A DNA stretch of 20,253 nucleotides from Hymenoscyphus infarciens (Eukaryota; Ascomycota; Leotiomycetes; Helotiales; Helotiaceae), in NCBI GenBank assembly GCA_001414345.1, contig LLCB01000580.1, positions 1-20,253 of the forward strand, given 5' to 3'. Each line of letters opens with the position of its first letter. Within the stretch, counting starts at the first letter, position 1. The notes under the pieces were generated by a model, which was given only the letters and a program-made list of their open reading frames with translations, had not been told where the DNA came from and did no database searches. A program made the position numbers and the translations under genes. This document shows positions 1-8,919 of this stretch, piece after piece.

Positions 1-575
1 AATATATATTAGATTCCTAGTATTAGATTCCTAGTATTAAATTCTCTTATAATAGTAATATATATTAGATTTATATTATTAGATTCCTCTATAATAGTAA
101 TATATATCTAATTCCTATTATTAGATTCCTTTAAAATTATAATATATATCTAATTCCTAGTATTAGATTTATAATAGTAATATATATCTGATTTCTATTA
201 TTAGATTCTTTTATAATAGTAATATATATCTAATTCTTATTATTAGATTCCTTTAAAATTATAATATATATCTAATTCCTAGTATTAGATTTATAATAGT
301 AATATATATCTAATTTCTATTATTAGATTTTTTTATAAAAGTAATATATATTTAATTCCTATTATTAGATTCTTTTAAAATTATAATATATATTCAATTC
401 CTAGTATTAGATTTATAATAGTACTATATATCTGATTTCTATTATTAGATTCCTTTATAAAAGTAATATATATCTAATTCCTATTATTAGATTCCTTTAT
501 AATAGTAATATATATCTAATTCCTATTATTAGATTCCTTTATAATAGTAATATATATTTAATTCTTAATATTAGA
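1..575. repeat. Satellite array 1, 42-bp monomers in a 122-bp higher-order unit
   Basis: Tandem array that is already running at the window start. The basic monomer is about 42 bp, with core TAATTCCTATTATTAGATTC; near-identical copies begin at 501 and 543. A higher-order period of 122 bp (about 42+42+38) is anchored by the word TTTAAAATTAT, which recurs exactly 122 bp apart (A-runs at 133, 255 and 377). A variant monomer carries CTAATTCCTAGTATTAGAT, a word also found in the array at 7759-8482. No reading frame is evident. Monomers differ mainly at T/C and A/G positions, as expected after RIP. Confidence 0.85.
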
Positions 576-580
576 TAAAC

Positions 581-600
581 TATAGCTTATTTAAGCTATA
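581..600. repeat. 20-bp near-perfect palindrome at array edge
   Basis: TATAGCTTA and TAAGCTATA arms flank a 2-bp centre immediately after satellite array 1 ends. It could mark the array boundary; no function can be read from it. Confidence 0.6.
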
Positions 601-691
601 TACTAAATTATATTATAGCTTATTTTTTAGTTTATAAATAAAATATATTTAGTAATATAAAAATTAGGAAAACGCTAATAAAACTAGTAGC

Positions 692-835
692 TTTAATTAA
701 ATAGGTATTTATTATTATATAAGGTATTATTAATTAAGAACTTTATAAACTCTAATTATAGGTTTTAATTAAATAAGTATTTATTATTATATAGGGTATT
801 ACTAATTAAGAACTCTATAAACTCTAATTCTTATA
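692..835. repeat. 72-bp direct tandem duplication
   Basis: Two copies begin at 692 and 764. Each starts TTTAATTAAATA and ends AACTCTAATT. The period of 72 bp is 24 codons and keeps the minus-strand phase of gene A. Confidence 0.8.
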
Positions 836-2146
836 AGTTCTTTACTCTCTACTTAAAAGAAATTATAACCTATTAATAGCATCTTAACCTCTTTAAGTAA
901 ATAACTTAATACTATACTAGTAAGATTATACTATTAATCTTTTAAATATTAGTAATTCTAACTCTTATTTAGCTAAACTACTAGCTAGTAAGATTATTCT
1001 ATCAACTATCTAAAACTACTTAGAATTATAGATTATTAGAACTTCTTATATACTTTAAAGGTAGAGATTATAGATTAGATATCTTAGCTTTTAATACTGC
1101 TTTTACTCTAGTATTCTTATTAGAAGTATAAACCTCGGTTAACTACTTTAAAAGACCTTTTAAATTAGGAAGACCTAATTATTAGATTAGTAAGTTTTAG
1201 TTATAAGACTAGGAAGGAGACTTACTAAGTTTTAGGTTATTAATAGAAATAAGATTTACTCTTCTCTTTTTAGAATTTAAGACTTATAGTTAAATTTTTA
1301 AGTTGCCTTCTAGGTCGCCTTTCTTAGTTTCTTATATATTATTATTTAAAGAAGTATTAGATCTTAGAGTAGAAGTAGAAGTATTTATAATAGGAATCTA
1401 AGAATTAGAATAATCTAGTTTAGAATATAAGAGTAGTAACTAAGAAGTACTTAGTATTACTAGATTTTTGTTATCTAATAAGGACTCTTTAATTAAGATA
1501 TTTAGTTATATAGAACTAAGTTAGTCTTTTACTAAATTACTTATAAAATTAATATCTTTTAGAATATTCTTAGTTTATTATTCTTTTAAGAATTCTTATA
1601 AAAAATTATTAAAATCTAGTAATTGATTTTCTTTTAGAAATTAATACTTATCTTTAAGAGATAGATAGGAAACGAAAGGTTTAGAGAAATAAACTCTAAG
1701 AATGTTTTATTTAACTTCTATAATCTAAGAGGAAGTTCTTAGATTATTATAAAGAGGTAAGACTATAAGTGATTTTAGTATAGTAGAGGGGTAGATGTTA
1801 GTAGATAATAATCTTTACTTTAATATAGATATATTACTACCTCTACTTAGAAGGCTTATAGAGAGAAATCCTTTTAGAAAAAGGCCTCTAGTAATAGAAA
1901 CTTATAGAAACCTATATATATTCTACTTAGTAATTGAATTTAACTATTTATAAGATTAAGGTTTAAGAGTAGTAACCTTATTTCTAGCTAGTATAATTAT
2001 TTTAATACTTTAAATAATATTTAGTTATATAGATAAAGCTTAAGTTAAAGCCTTAGCTAGAATTTTAAAAAGAACCTTAAGAAGGCCTTTAAGTTTTATA
2101 GGTTTAGGTATTAGCTATCTTATAGGTTTAGGCGTCTTAGTAGATC

Positions 2147-2199
2147 CTAGAAAAATAATTAGTAAAAGTATATAGTAAAAGAAAGACTTATTTACTTAC
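2147..2199 (-). other. 53-nt spliceosomal intron of gene A
   Basis: On the minus strand it begins GTAAGTAAATAAG, contains a TTTTACTAAT branch-point-like word about 14 nt before the end, and ends TTTTTCTAG. The length is typical of ascomycete introns. It splits a codon after its first base. The upstream phase (plus triplets starting at 2 mod 3) and downstream phase (0 mod 3) were each recognised as coding independently, and splicing joins them. Confidence 0.75.
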
Positions 2200-3177
2200 T
2201 AATAATATTATTAATTAATTGTTTTAAATTATTTTACTTAGATAATAACTATTTATATCCTTACTTTATAATTTTTATTTATACGTCTATTAATACCTTT
2301 TATAAAAAGGTTTTTTTAAACTAGGACTTACTATCTATAGCTTTAGAGCCTAATAGCTAAGACTCTATCTCTTTACTCTACTTAAATAAAAGATATGTTT
2401 TAGACTTATTAGAGATCTTTAAAGTAAATAAATTAGCCTTATTTATAATATTCTTATAATCTAAAATTTGTTTTAAAATACTCTAAGATATAAAATATTC
2501 TTTATATTTCCTTAGCTATATTATAAATTTATCTAAAAGACACGTCTAAATAGTCTTATTATAGATTTAGAGGATATTAAGCGTTGTTCTAGTATCTATA
2601 AACAAATTTTTAATTAACTAGAGCTTATACTTAATCGTCTTTACTTTAATTCTTAAGAACTTAATCTTATATTTAATCCTCTATTATATTTCTATACTAA
2701 TCTTATTTTTACGAATACTAAGACCTGTTTTCGCTAACTAGTAGGTTTAAAACTTTAGTTTAGCTTCCTTATTTAATTCTAACTTCTAGTTATTAAGATC
2801 TTTCTTTAATAAAGTTAAGATATCTCTTATTATAGTATTAAAATTCTTAAGAACTTTATTACTATATTATGTTTTTACTTCTTTAATAAGTATAATAATA
2901 TCTAATTTTCTAATTTTTTCTAGCTTACTAGGGGAAAGGTATATATTTATAGTAGTAAGACAGCTTTACTAAGATTTTAAAAGTTAATACTAAGGTACTT
3001 ATACCTAGAACTCGTCTTATGGTGTTTCCTAGTTTCTATTCTTATATTTATTAATATAGAATTTCTAGTATACTATTAGAGTAAGATCTAGAATTAGAAT
3101 ACTAAAAAATAGATAATACTTATTTTTAGAATTATCTAAGTAATAAATTCGAAATCTAATAGTTTTAGAGTTAAGAT

Positions 3178-3195
3178 CGTCGTCGTCGTCGTTGT
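3178..3195. repeat. (CGT)n trinucleotide tract, Asp tract of gene A
   Basis: About five CGT/GTC units. On the minus strand these are GAC codons in the phase of gene A. GAC repeats contain no CpA or TpG, so the tract is RIP-proof and survives as acidic codons. Confidence 0.8.
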
Positions 3196-3529
3196 TATCT
3201 AATAATATTAATATAGTTATTATATTATATATTACTTTAGTATCTTCTAAAGCGACTAGTAACTTTGTTTTTAATAAATTTTCCTTAGATATATTATTAT
3301 TATTAGCTATAGTAAAAGTAATATTATTAAACTTAGAGATATTTATAGCCTATTTACCTCTCTCCTCTAAATCCTTACTTTATACTCCTACTACTTATCT
3401 TATATGTTTCTTTTATTTATTTACTTCTCGATTTCTATTATATTACTTTACCTCTTATTTTAGGGATTTCTATAAAACAACTCTTATAGTATATATCTAT
3501 CTCTTAAGATCTTTTAACTTAGATAGTAT

Positions 3530-4089
3530 ATTAATCTAGTATATATTATATATAATTATCTAGTAAAGCTTAAAAAGGCGCTCTATATTAGCTATTACGT
3601 AATAGTACTATATTAGATAGCTTTAAGGAATATAGAGCTAGTCTAGATTAATTAGTATATCTTAGAATTACTTAAGTTAAGAAAGTAAAATAAATAAACT
3701 ATATAATAATCTTTCTTATAAGTTATAATTTAGAGCTATATAAGGATATCTATTAAATAGGTTAATATTAAATAGGTTAATAGTAAACTAGAGGTTTTAC
3801 TAGAGATATAGATATAATAGATGCCTAGCTACCTAGCTATAACCGGTGTTATATGCTATATATTAGCAGGGTCTCTGCCTTTTAAAGATAAGCTTAATAT
3901 AAGATCGACTATCTCTTATTCAACGACTTTTATAAGTAGTACTATATCTACTAATATAATTGTCGGTTTATAGCCGCTCTAAACTAAAGTTATAATAGTA
4001 TATTAGACTATTTCTATTAAATCTAAGTATTCTAACTATAGTATTTTAGCTATTTAATAAGCTAAAGCTTAAGTTACTAGTTAAGTAGT
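3530..4089. other. Divergent spacer between genes A and F
   Basis: No convincing coding phase on either strand. It presumably held promoters for both flanking genes. It contains the nested inverted repeat at 3580-3638 and a patch around 3835-3965 where unmutated CA and TG dinucleotides are noticeably more common (ccggtgtt, atgct, gcaggg, tctgcc, ttcaacg, ttgtcgg). Confidence 0.5.
3580..3638. repeat. Nested inverted repeat with inner palindrome
   Basis: Outer arms GCTCTATATT (3580-3589) and AATATAGAGC (3629-3638) match perfectly. Between them lies a perfect 14-bp palindrome CTATTACGTAATAG (3592-3605) containing a CpG. It lies just upstream of the gene A start. Confidence 0.65.
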
Positions 4090-4374
4090 ATACTACTATT
4101 TATAGTAATCTACTAATATTTTACTATAAAGAATAGTTTAAAATATTATATAATAATTCTATTAATCTCTTACTTATAAAATAGAAAACATTTCTATAAG
4201 ATAAGGTTTATTTCTTACTTATTTATTTAATAGTCTTTTAAGATATTATAGAAATTATATATCTTCTCTAAAAAGTCGTAGTCCTAGTTACCTTTACTTC
4301 TAAAGTAAACTCGAAAGCCTTATATAAAGCCTCTAGCTGTTATATTACTAGCCTTAACTAACTCTTCTATTAAA

Positions 4375-4428
4375 AAGCCTTAAACTATAACTAAGTCTTA
4401 AACTATAACTAAGCCTTAAACTATAAAT
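4375..4428 (+). repeat. 18-bp x 3 in-frame tandem repeat in gene F
   Basis: Units begin at 4375, 4393 and 4411, with consensus AAGCCTTAAACTATAACT. In the phase of F each encodes Lys-Pro-(Gln)-Thr-(Thr/Ile)-Thr, where the TAA is a probable former CAA. Confidence 0.8.
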
Positions 4429-4614
4429 GCCTTATAATTTACTTAGTTATACTCTCCTTCTTCTATACCTACTATAAACTTATATATAACTTTAAAAGAT
4501 ATATTATATTATAACTTAATAGACTATAGATCTTATAATATATTTAGATCTATATTAAATACTACTATAGTTTATAAACTATTCTCTCTAGTTTTAGTAT
4601 AGTAGAGCCTAACC

Positions 4615-4775
4615 TTTTCTACGAGTACTAATAATAACGTAGTTATTAGTAAAACCTCCCTTTCTACTCTTTTATCTAGCTTTTCTATAAATACTAATAA
4701 TAATATAGTTATTAGTAGAACCTCTATTTCTACTCTATAACCTAGTACTAGTAATAATAATCTAGAGTAAGAGTC
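4615..4775 (+). repeat. 66-bp tandem repeat in gene F
   Basis: About 2.4 copies beginning at 4615, 4681 and 4747, each starting TTTTCTA(C/T) and continuing AGTACTAATAATAA or a variant. The period is 22 codons and keeps frame on both strands, so by itself it does not choose the strand. Confidence 0.75.
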
Positions 4776-4871
4776 TACTCTAATTATATCTATTACTTCT
4801 AGTAATATAGGTTTTATTAACAATTATATATTAGATTTTATAGTAATAGATTTAGATATTAGTAGTACTAA

Positions 4872-4906
4872 CTAAGGCTCTCTTACTAACTAAGAGAGAG
4901 CCTTAG
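4872..4906. repeat. Perfect 12-bp inverted repeat (hairpin)
   Basis: CTAAGGCTCTCT (4872-4883) and AGAGAGCCTTAG (4895-4906) flank an 11-nt loop, inside the gene F coding phase. Possibly coincidental, but perfect and relatively GC-rich for this window. Confidence 0.6.
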
Positions 4907-5424
4907 CTAATCCTTTCTTTTAGACTAGATTTTATAATAAAGTGTTATTATTTATTAAGAGATAAATTAAGTTTATAAGAGTAACTAATAATTAGGTTAA
5001 TATTATAGTAAATAATATATATAAGATACTAAATATTAATATAACTCTTAGAGAGCGCTAAGCTATAAGTAATAATAAGATTTTTGCTAAAGATAAAACT
5101 AACTTACCTACTTCCTTTATTCTATAAACGTTTATATAAGTTTATTATTTTATTAAAGTATTTTTAAAGAAGGATAACTTTCTTATAAAATCTATTAAAT
5201 ATTACTAAGATTTATAAAATAGGAAATATTATATATATCTTACTTATAGCCTAATATTAAAAAGTAAATTAAAATATATTAATCTAACTACGATTATTAA
5301 GACTAGTATAAGATTCTTATATTAGATATAACTCTTATACTACTCCTATTATATCTAAAAATTTCTTAGAGTTCTTTTAAGTTATTACTATATACTATTT
5401 TTTAAATATTTAAGAGAGAAGTAA

Positions 5425-5534
5425 GGTTAAAAGGCTATTAATCTTTTTATATTTCTAATGTTTAATATTTAGAAAGAGAGGTTAAAGAGCTTAATCTTTC
5501 TATGTTTTTAATATTTAAATATTTAGAGTTTACT
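5425..5534. repeat. Imperfect 55-bp direct duplication
   Basis: Copies begin at 5425 and 5480 (GGTTAAA(A)G..TTAATCTTT). The period is not a multiple of three, so it breaks any reading frame, which argues that gene F has ended or decayed by here. Confidence 0.55.
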
Positions 5535-5793
5535 ATAAGAAAATACTTAATAAATTAATAATTTAAACATTAGTTAAAAAGTTAGCTACTTTATTATCTA
5601 GTTAGAGGGTCTAGTTAAAAGGTTAATAAGTCTATACTTAGTTTATACTTAGTTTTTAGTCTTTCCTTTTCCTTTTACTTATATTCTTTATATATTTCGC
5701 TTAATAGAGTTAGAAAAAGTATATAAGGAAATATAGAGTACTTATTAATATAAATTTTCTACTATTATAAATATAAAATATTCTATCTTTCTA

Positions 5794-5880
5794 CCTTAGC
5801 TATAAATCGGTTTCTGCCTTAGCTATAAATCGGTTTCTGCTTTAGCTATAAATCCGTTTCTACCTTAGCTATGTTTTACT
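5794..5880. repeat. 23-bp x 4 minisatellite retaining TG dinucleotides
   Basis: Units begin at 5794, 5817, 5840 and 5863, reading CCTTAGCTATAAATCGGTTT followed by CTG or CTA. Two to three copies retain TG, unusual here. The period is not a multiple of three. Confidence 0.85.
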
Positions 5881-6041
5881 ATTCTATCTCTAGCCTTATT
5901 TAAATCTTATAATACTTTTTTCTAGAAATAAGTAAGAAACTAATTAATCTTAAGAGAATATTAAAAGGATTTAATAAAGTAAATAATACTTTATAGAATA
6001 AAAGAAATAAATTCTTTTATCTATAAAGTCTTTAATAGTTT

Positions 6042-6080
6042 TCTAAGATAATTTCCTAAGATAATTTCCTAAGATAATTA
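6042..6080. repeat. 13-bp x 3 tandem repeat
   Basis: (T/C)CTAAGATAATTT begins at 6042, 6055 and 6068. Thirteen is not a multiple of three, and the coding phase changes across it. Confidence 0.8.
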
Positions 6081-6590
6081 ATTTTATAAGATAATTCTAT
6101 AAGAATATTAATATAAACATTTCTAAGCTTTAAAATATAAACCCTTCTACTTTAAAACTTATATTAGATAGCTATAGCCTTCTAGAGTGTCTATTATTTA
6201 TTATAAATCTTAATAGTATATAATAATATAGTAATAAGTAGCTTCTAAAAGAGTAGCTCTTAAAAGAAAGTTTTTAGTTTTATTATTTTAATTTTCTAAA
6301 AGACCTATATATAATTATTTTAAATTAAAATTACACTAGTCTTAGTATAATCTAATAGCTTAGAATTACTAATAAATAAAAACTAGTAATAAGTTATAAG
6401 TTTAAAGATACTAGAGATTAAATCTAATTAAATTAAAATATATAGTTAGTAGTAGTTAATATTAATAATAATAGGTCGTGTTTCTAAAAACTAATAAGTA
6501 GTAAGTAATAAGAGACTAGTAGAGTAGAGGCGTCTAGCTAATATATAATATATATTAATTAAAAAAAAAGTATATCTATATTTTATATTA

Positions 6591-6613
6591 GTAAGTATAG
6601 TAAGTATAGTAAG
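6591..6613 (+). repeat. 9-bp GTAAGTATA short tandem repeat
   Basis: Two and a half copies of GTAAGTATA. It resembles repeated 5' splice donors on plus, but also reads in frame within F2, so no splicing claim is made. Confidence 0.6.
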
Positions 6614-7170
6614 ATATAGTTTTATTCTAAAGAATAGTATAGGCGCTTATATTTATAAGGCCTCTATTAAGATACTATATTACTCTAAAATACTCTAATA
6701 CTTTAATAAAGGAGATTTGTAGGAATTTATAAAGGATAAGTTAATTAATTAAATAAGCTAAGAAAGGATATTTTTTAAGAAGCTAGTAGATAAGTATAGT
6801 TTTATTCTAAAAAGGGATAGTTTTACTACTAGTAACTTTATTACTATATACTATACTAGAACTTATATTTATTAAATCTATTTAAACTATGTTTAATTTT
6901 AAAAGAAAGTTAAATTTAATTATCTATTTTTAATTATTTATTATTTAACTTATTCTAAAGATATATCCTTTTTTAAATCTTATCTTTATCTCTTAATATT
7001 ATTTACTTCTTTTATTTATTACTCTATTTATTTACTTTATTTATAATAGATTTAGCTTTTAAATACTTCTTAATTACCTTAGTTAGTAGAGGCTTTCTAG
7101 TTATAGTTACTATTATCTACTATTTAAGTAATATTTAGTATATATTTTAAAAATCTTATTATAAATATAA

Positions 7171-7232
7171 CTAATTCTTTAATAACGAATATATTAAAGC
7201 TAGAGATAGAGAAAATAAAAGTCTAAGTATAC
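7171..7232 (-). other. Candidate 62-nt intron of gene G
   Basis: Minus strand begins GTATACTTAG and ends AAAGAATTAG. It lies between codons and joins the exon 1 phase (0 mod 3) to the exon 2 phase (1 mod 3), both recognised separately. No strong branch-point word is visible, so it is weaker than the intron of A. Confidence 0.45.
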
Positions 7233-7270
7233 TTATTTAAAATATCTAGTTTATATATTAACTTCTCTAT

Positions 7271-7480
7271 TAACTTCTCTTTAATATAGCTTTACTTCTT
7301 TTACTATAAAGCCTACTTTATTTACTATTAATTATTATAACCCCTCTTTAATAACTTCTTTATTAACTTCTTTATTAACTTCTCTTTAATATAGCTCTAC
7401 TTCTTTTATTATAAAGCCTACTTTATTTACTATTAATTATTATAACCCCTCTTCTATAACTTTAGCTCCTCTTTATTATA
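7271..7480. repeat. 105-bp tandem duplication, in frame in gene G
   Basis: Copies begin at 7271 and 7376, each starting TAACTTCTCTTTAATATAGC. The period is 35 codons. Inside, a 12-14-bp subrepeat TTTATTAACTTC adds copies of the Glu-Val-Asp/Asn-Glu motif on the minus strand. Confidence 0.85.
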
Positions 7481-7758
7481 AACCTCCCTTTATTACTATC
7501 TTCTACCTTTTATTATAATAGCTAAGATAAAATAATATATAGTATTAGTAGAATATCAGATTTATATAAAAACCTTTGTTTTTTAGTTTAATAGTAAAGA
7601 GCTTCTATTTTTTAGCTTATTATTACTAGAACTTCCTATATAGGCCTATAGTAGGTTCTAAGAGCTAATTTTTATTATTATATATCTACTATCCTACTAT
7701 TATAAGCTATAATATTTCTAATTCTTAAAACTAGTTATTTTATTATAATAAAGCTAGT

Positions 7759-8482
7759 TAATTTTTTCTAATCCCTAGTATTAGATATTCTATTTTTTTT
7801 AATCTCTAGTATTAGATATTCTAGTTATAAGCGTTATCTCTAATTAACTATTTCTAGTTTTATTTTTTCTAATCTTAAGTATTAGATATTCTACTTATAT
7901 TAGAATAGCTAGTCTAGGAATAGCTAGTCTAGGTTAATTTTTTCTAATTCCTAGTATTAGATATTCTATTTTTTTTAATCTCTAGTATTAGATATTCTAG
8001 TTATAGGCGTTATTCCTAATTAACTATTTCTAATCTTATTTCTAATCTTATTTTTTCTAATCCTAAGTATTAGATATTCTACTTATATTAGAATAGCTAG
8101 TCTAGAGATAGCTAGTCTAGGTCTATTTTTTCTAATCCCTAGTATTAGATATTCTATTTTTTCTAATCCTTAGTATTAGATACTCTATTTATAAGTGTTA
8201 TTAATCTTAAGTATTAGATATTCTACTTATATTAAGATAGCTAGTCTAGAGATAAGTAATCTATTTTTTCTAATTCTTAGTATTAGATATTCTATTTTTT
8301 CTAATCCTTAATATTAGATACTCTACTTATAAGCGTTATTTTAGCTAACTATTTCTAATCTTATTTTTTCTAATTCTAAGTATTAGATATTCTACTTATA
8401 TAAGAATAGCTAGTCTATTTTTTTTAATTCTTAGTATTAGATATTCTATTTTTTCTAATTCTTAGTATTAGATATTCTATAT
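7759..8482. repeat. Satellite array 2, higher-order repeat in the G/B spacer
   Basis: About ten copies of CTAATxCCTAGTATTAGATATTCTA-type monomers. They are arranged in a higher-order unit starting at 7768, 7944, 8132, 8270 and 8424 (spacings 176, 188, 138 and 154 bp). Each full unit carries two adjacent monomers, a GCGTTAT-containing spacer, a third monomer, then AGAATAGCTAGTCTAG repeats. The CpG in GCGTTAT is conserved between units. No reading frame. It occupies most of the region where promoters for divergent genes G and B would be expected. Confidence 0.85.
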
Positions 8483-8919
8483 TATTCCTAGCTAACTTAC
8501 TAAAATTATTCCTAATTTCTAGAATTAGATTATTTAATAGCTTACCTAAGTATTTTATTCTAGATCTTTCTAATTCTTAGTATAAGATAAATCACTAGCT
8601 AGCTATAATCTTTATAAGATAAGCTATAATAAATTAACCTTTTCTAAATAAGTAGAATCTAAAGGCGCTTATAGATATCTAAACTCTAATTAAATTAAAA
8701 ATATATTATAGCTACTATTTATATTTAATATACCTATTTATACTTTAGCTTAATAATAAACAGCTCTTTAGATAAATAGTATACTCCTATCTAATTTATA
8801 CTAGTTATATACTAACTTTATAAGTATAATCTTCTAATTACTTTATATCCTAGCTCTAGTACCTAGTATATAACTAGTATTCTATCTAAGTAATAAGTTT
8901 TAACTAATTTATATAGAAT
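8483..8919. other. Upstream region of gene B
   Basis: No coding phase stands out. One isolated degenerate satellite word (CTAATTCTTAGTATAAGAT, 8569-8587) and the word AAAGGCGCTTA near 8651 are the only landmarks. Confidence 0.4.

Larger units (their letters stand above)
576..1001. other. 3' flank of gene A, with palindrome and weak continuing frame
   Basis: No gene is called here. It holds a palindrome at 581-600 and a 72-bp direct duplication at 692-835. The minus-strand phase of gene A continues in register below its TGA at 1002-1004, and the 72-bp (24-codon) duplication respects that phase. However, stop density roughly doubles compared with the gene body, so I treat this as downstream sequence. 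It could instead be a C-terminal extension if the TGA is a point mutation. Confidence 0.45.
1002..3529 (-). pseudogene. Gene A: RIP-mutated two-exon gene, about 824 codons, unknown product
   Basis: Unrecognised protein. Exons are complement(2200..3529) and complement(1002..2146), 2,475 nt in total, a whole number of codons. Exon 1 is read in one phase for 443 codons and exon 2 in one phase for 381, with in-frame TAA/TAG only where CAA, CAG or TGG would fit. The likely start is ATA at 3527-3529 (ATG with its CpA on the plus strand mutated), giving MPSKLKDLKRQ. The likely end is an in-phase TGA at 1002-1004, a stop RIP does not normally create. The N-terminal 70 or so residues are Lys/Arg/Gln-rich. 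An Asp tract encoded by (GAC)n lies near residues 113-117. The rest is Lys/Asn/Gln-rich with a Ser/Asn/Thr-rich stretch near the C-terminus. Removing the 53-nt intron restores the phase exactly. It diverges from gene F. The plus-strand complement also has few stops, but has fewer charged residues in exon 1 and cannot use the splice sites. Cys and His would now read as Tyr, so a zinc-binding motif could be hidden. Confidence 0.65.
4090..5424 (+). pseudogene. Gene F: RIP-mutated gene with Thr/Ser/Asn-rich repeats, unknown product
   Basis: Unrecognised; one plus-strand phase of about 445 codons. Possible start ATA at 4090 (reverted MPPFMAI); a later ATA at 4243 would give MPQKL. Residues about 96-113 are three 6-residue KPQTTT-like repeats (4375-4428). 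Residues about 176-227 fall in a 66-bp (22-codon) repeat with SxSTNTNNN-type content. Then comes a more charged stretch with NQERALANPFF near 4890-4925 and RERQAISNNKIFAKDK near 5050-5095. GNN codons are clearly commoner in this phase than in the opposing minus phase over 4830-5100, and the DNA there is A-rich on plus, which is why I choose this strand. The composition suggests a largely disordered protein; Asn runs may be former Asp. It diverges from A. The 3' limit is uncertain: coding quality fades beyond about 5400, and F2 could be its continuation. Confidence 0.5.
5881..6876 (+). pseudogene. F2: coding relic on plus, two apparent frame shifts, unknown product
   Basis: Unrecognised. Coding-like phase switches twice: 1 mod 3 over about 5881-6050, 2 mod 3 over about 6080-6560, then 1 mod 3 again over about 6570-6876. 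Each segment has fewer stops than its alternatives and A-rich plus-strand composition. Readable pieces include KEQLLKESFQF (near 6250), VEASSQ (near 6520) and DKYSFILKRDSFTTSNF (near 6790-6840). The first switch coincides with a 13-bp tandem repeat (6042-6080) and the second with an A9 run near 6560-6568, so simple slippage can explain both. It ends tail to tail with gene G, overlapping it by about 30 bp. It may be the 3' part of F or a separate gene. Confidence 0.4.
6844..7703 (-). pseudogene. Gene G: RIP-mutated two-exon gene, about 265 codons, unknown product
   Basis: Unrecognised. Exons complement(7233..7703) and complement(6844..7170). Start by ATA at 7698-7703. Reverted text includes NQLLEPTMGLYRKF, then a Gln run and KNKGF. 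Next come two copies of a 35-residue module (QQLMANKVGF, then KEVxLYQREVD), encoded by a 105-bp tandem duplication at 7271-7480. Exon 2 is Lys/Gln-rich (TKVIKKYLKAKS near 7050-7090). The minus strand is strongly A-rich and GNN codons are frequent. The 1 mod 3 minus phase over 7480-7700 also looks passable, but a GGG run at 7487-7489 puts it out of register with the repeated module, so I prefer 0 mod 3. It diverges from gene B across satellite array 2. The exact stop is uncertain (TAG at 6856-6858 or 6844-6846). Acidic and basic heptad-like runs suggest coiled coil. Confidence 0.55.

Noticed and set aside
3192..3539. 115-codon open frame on plus starting at a TTG
   Set aside because: It is the antisense of exon 1 of gene A; Leu/Ile/Ser-rich, no ATG, starts in the (CGT)n tract.
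4572..4823. 83-codon open frame on minus with repeated EVLLIT text
   Set aside because: It lies opposite the 66-bp repeat of gene F. In the surrounding kilobase GNN codons and A-richness favour plus. Some doubt remains, because the repeat keeps frame on both strands.
7759..8482. CRISPR-like array
   Set aside because: The repeats are variable and AT-rich, the intervening sequences are themselves repeated, and no cas-like gene is nearby.
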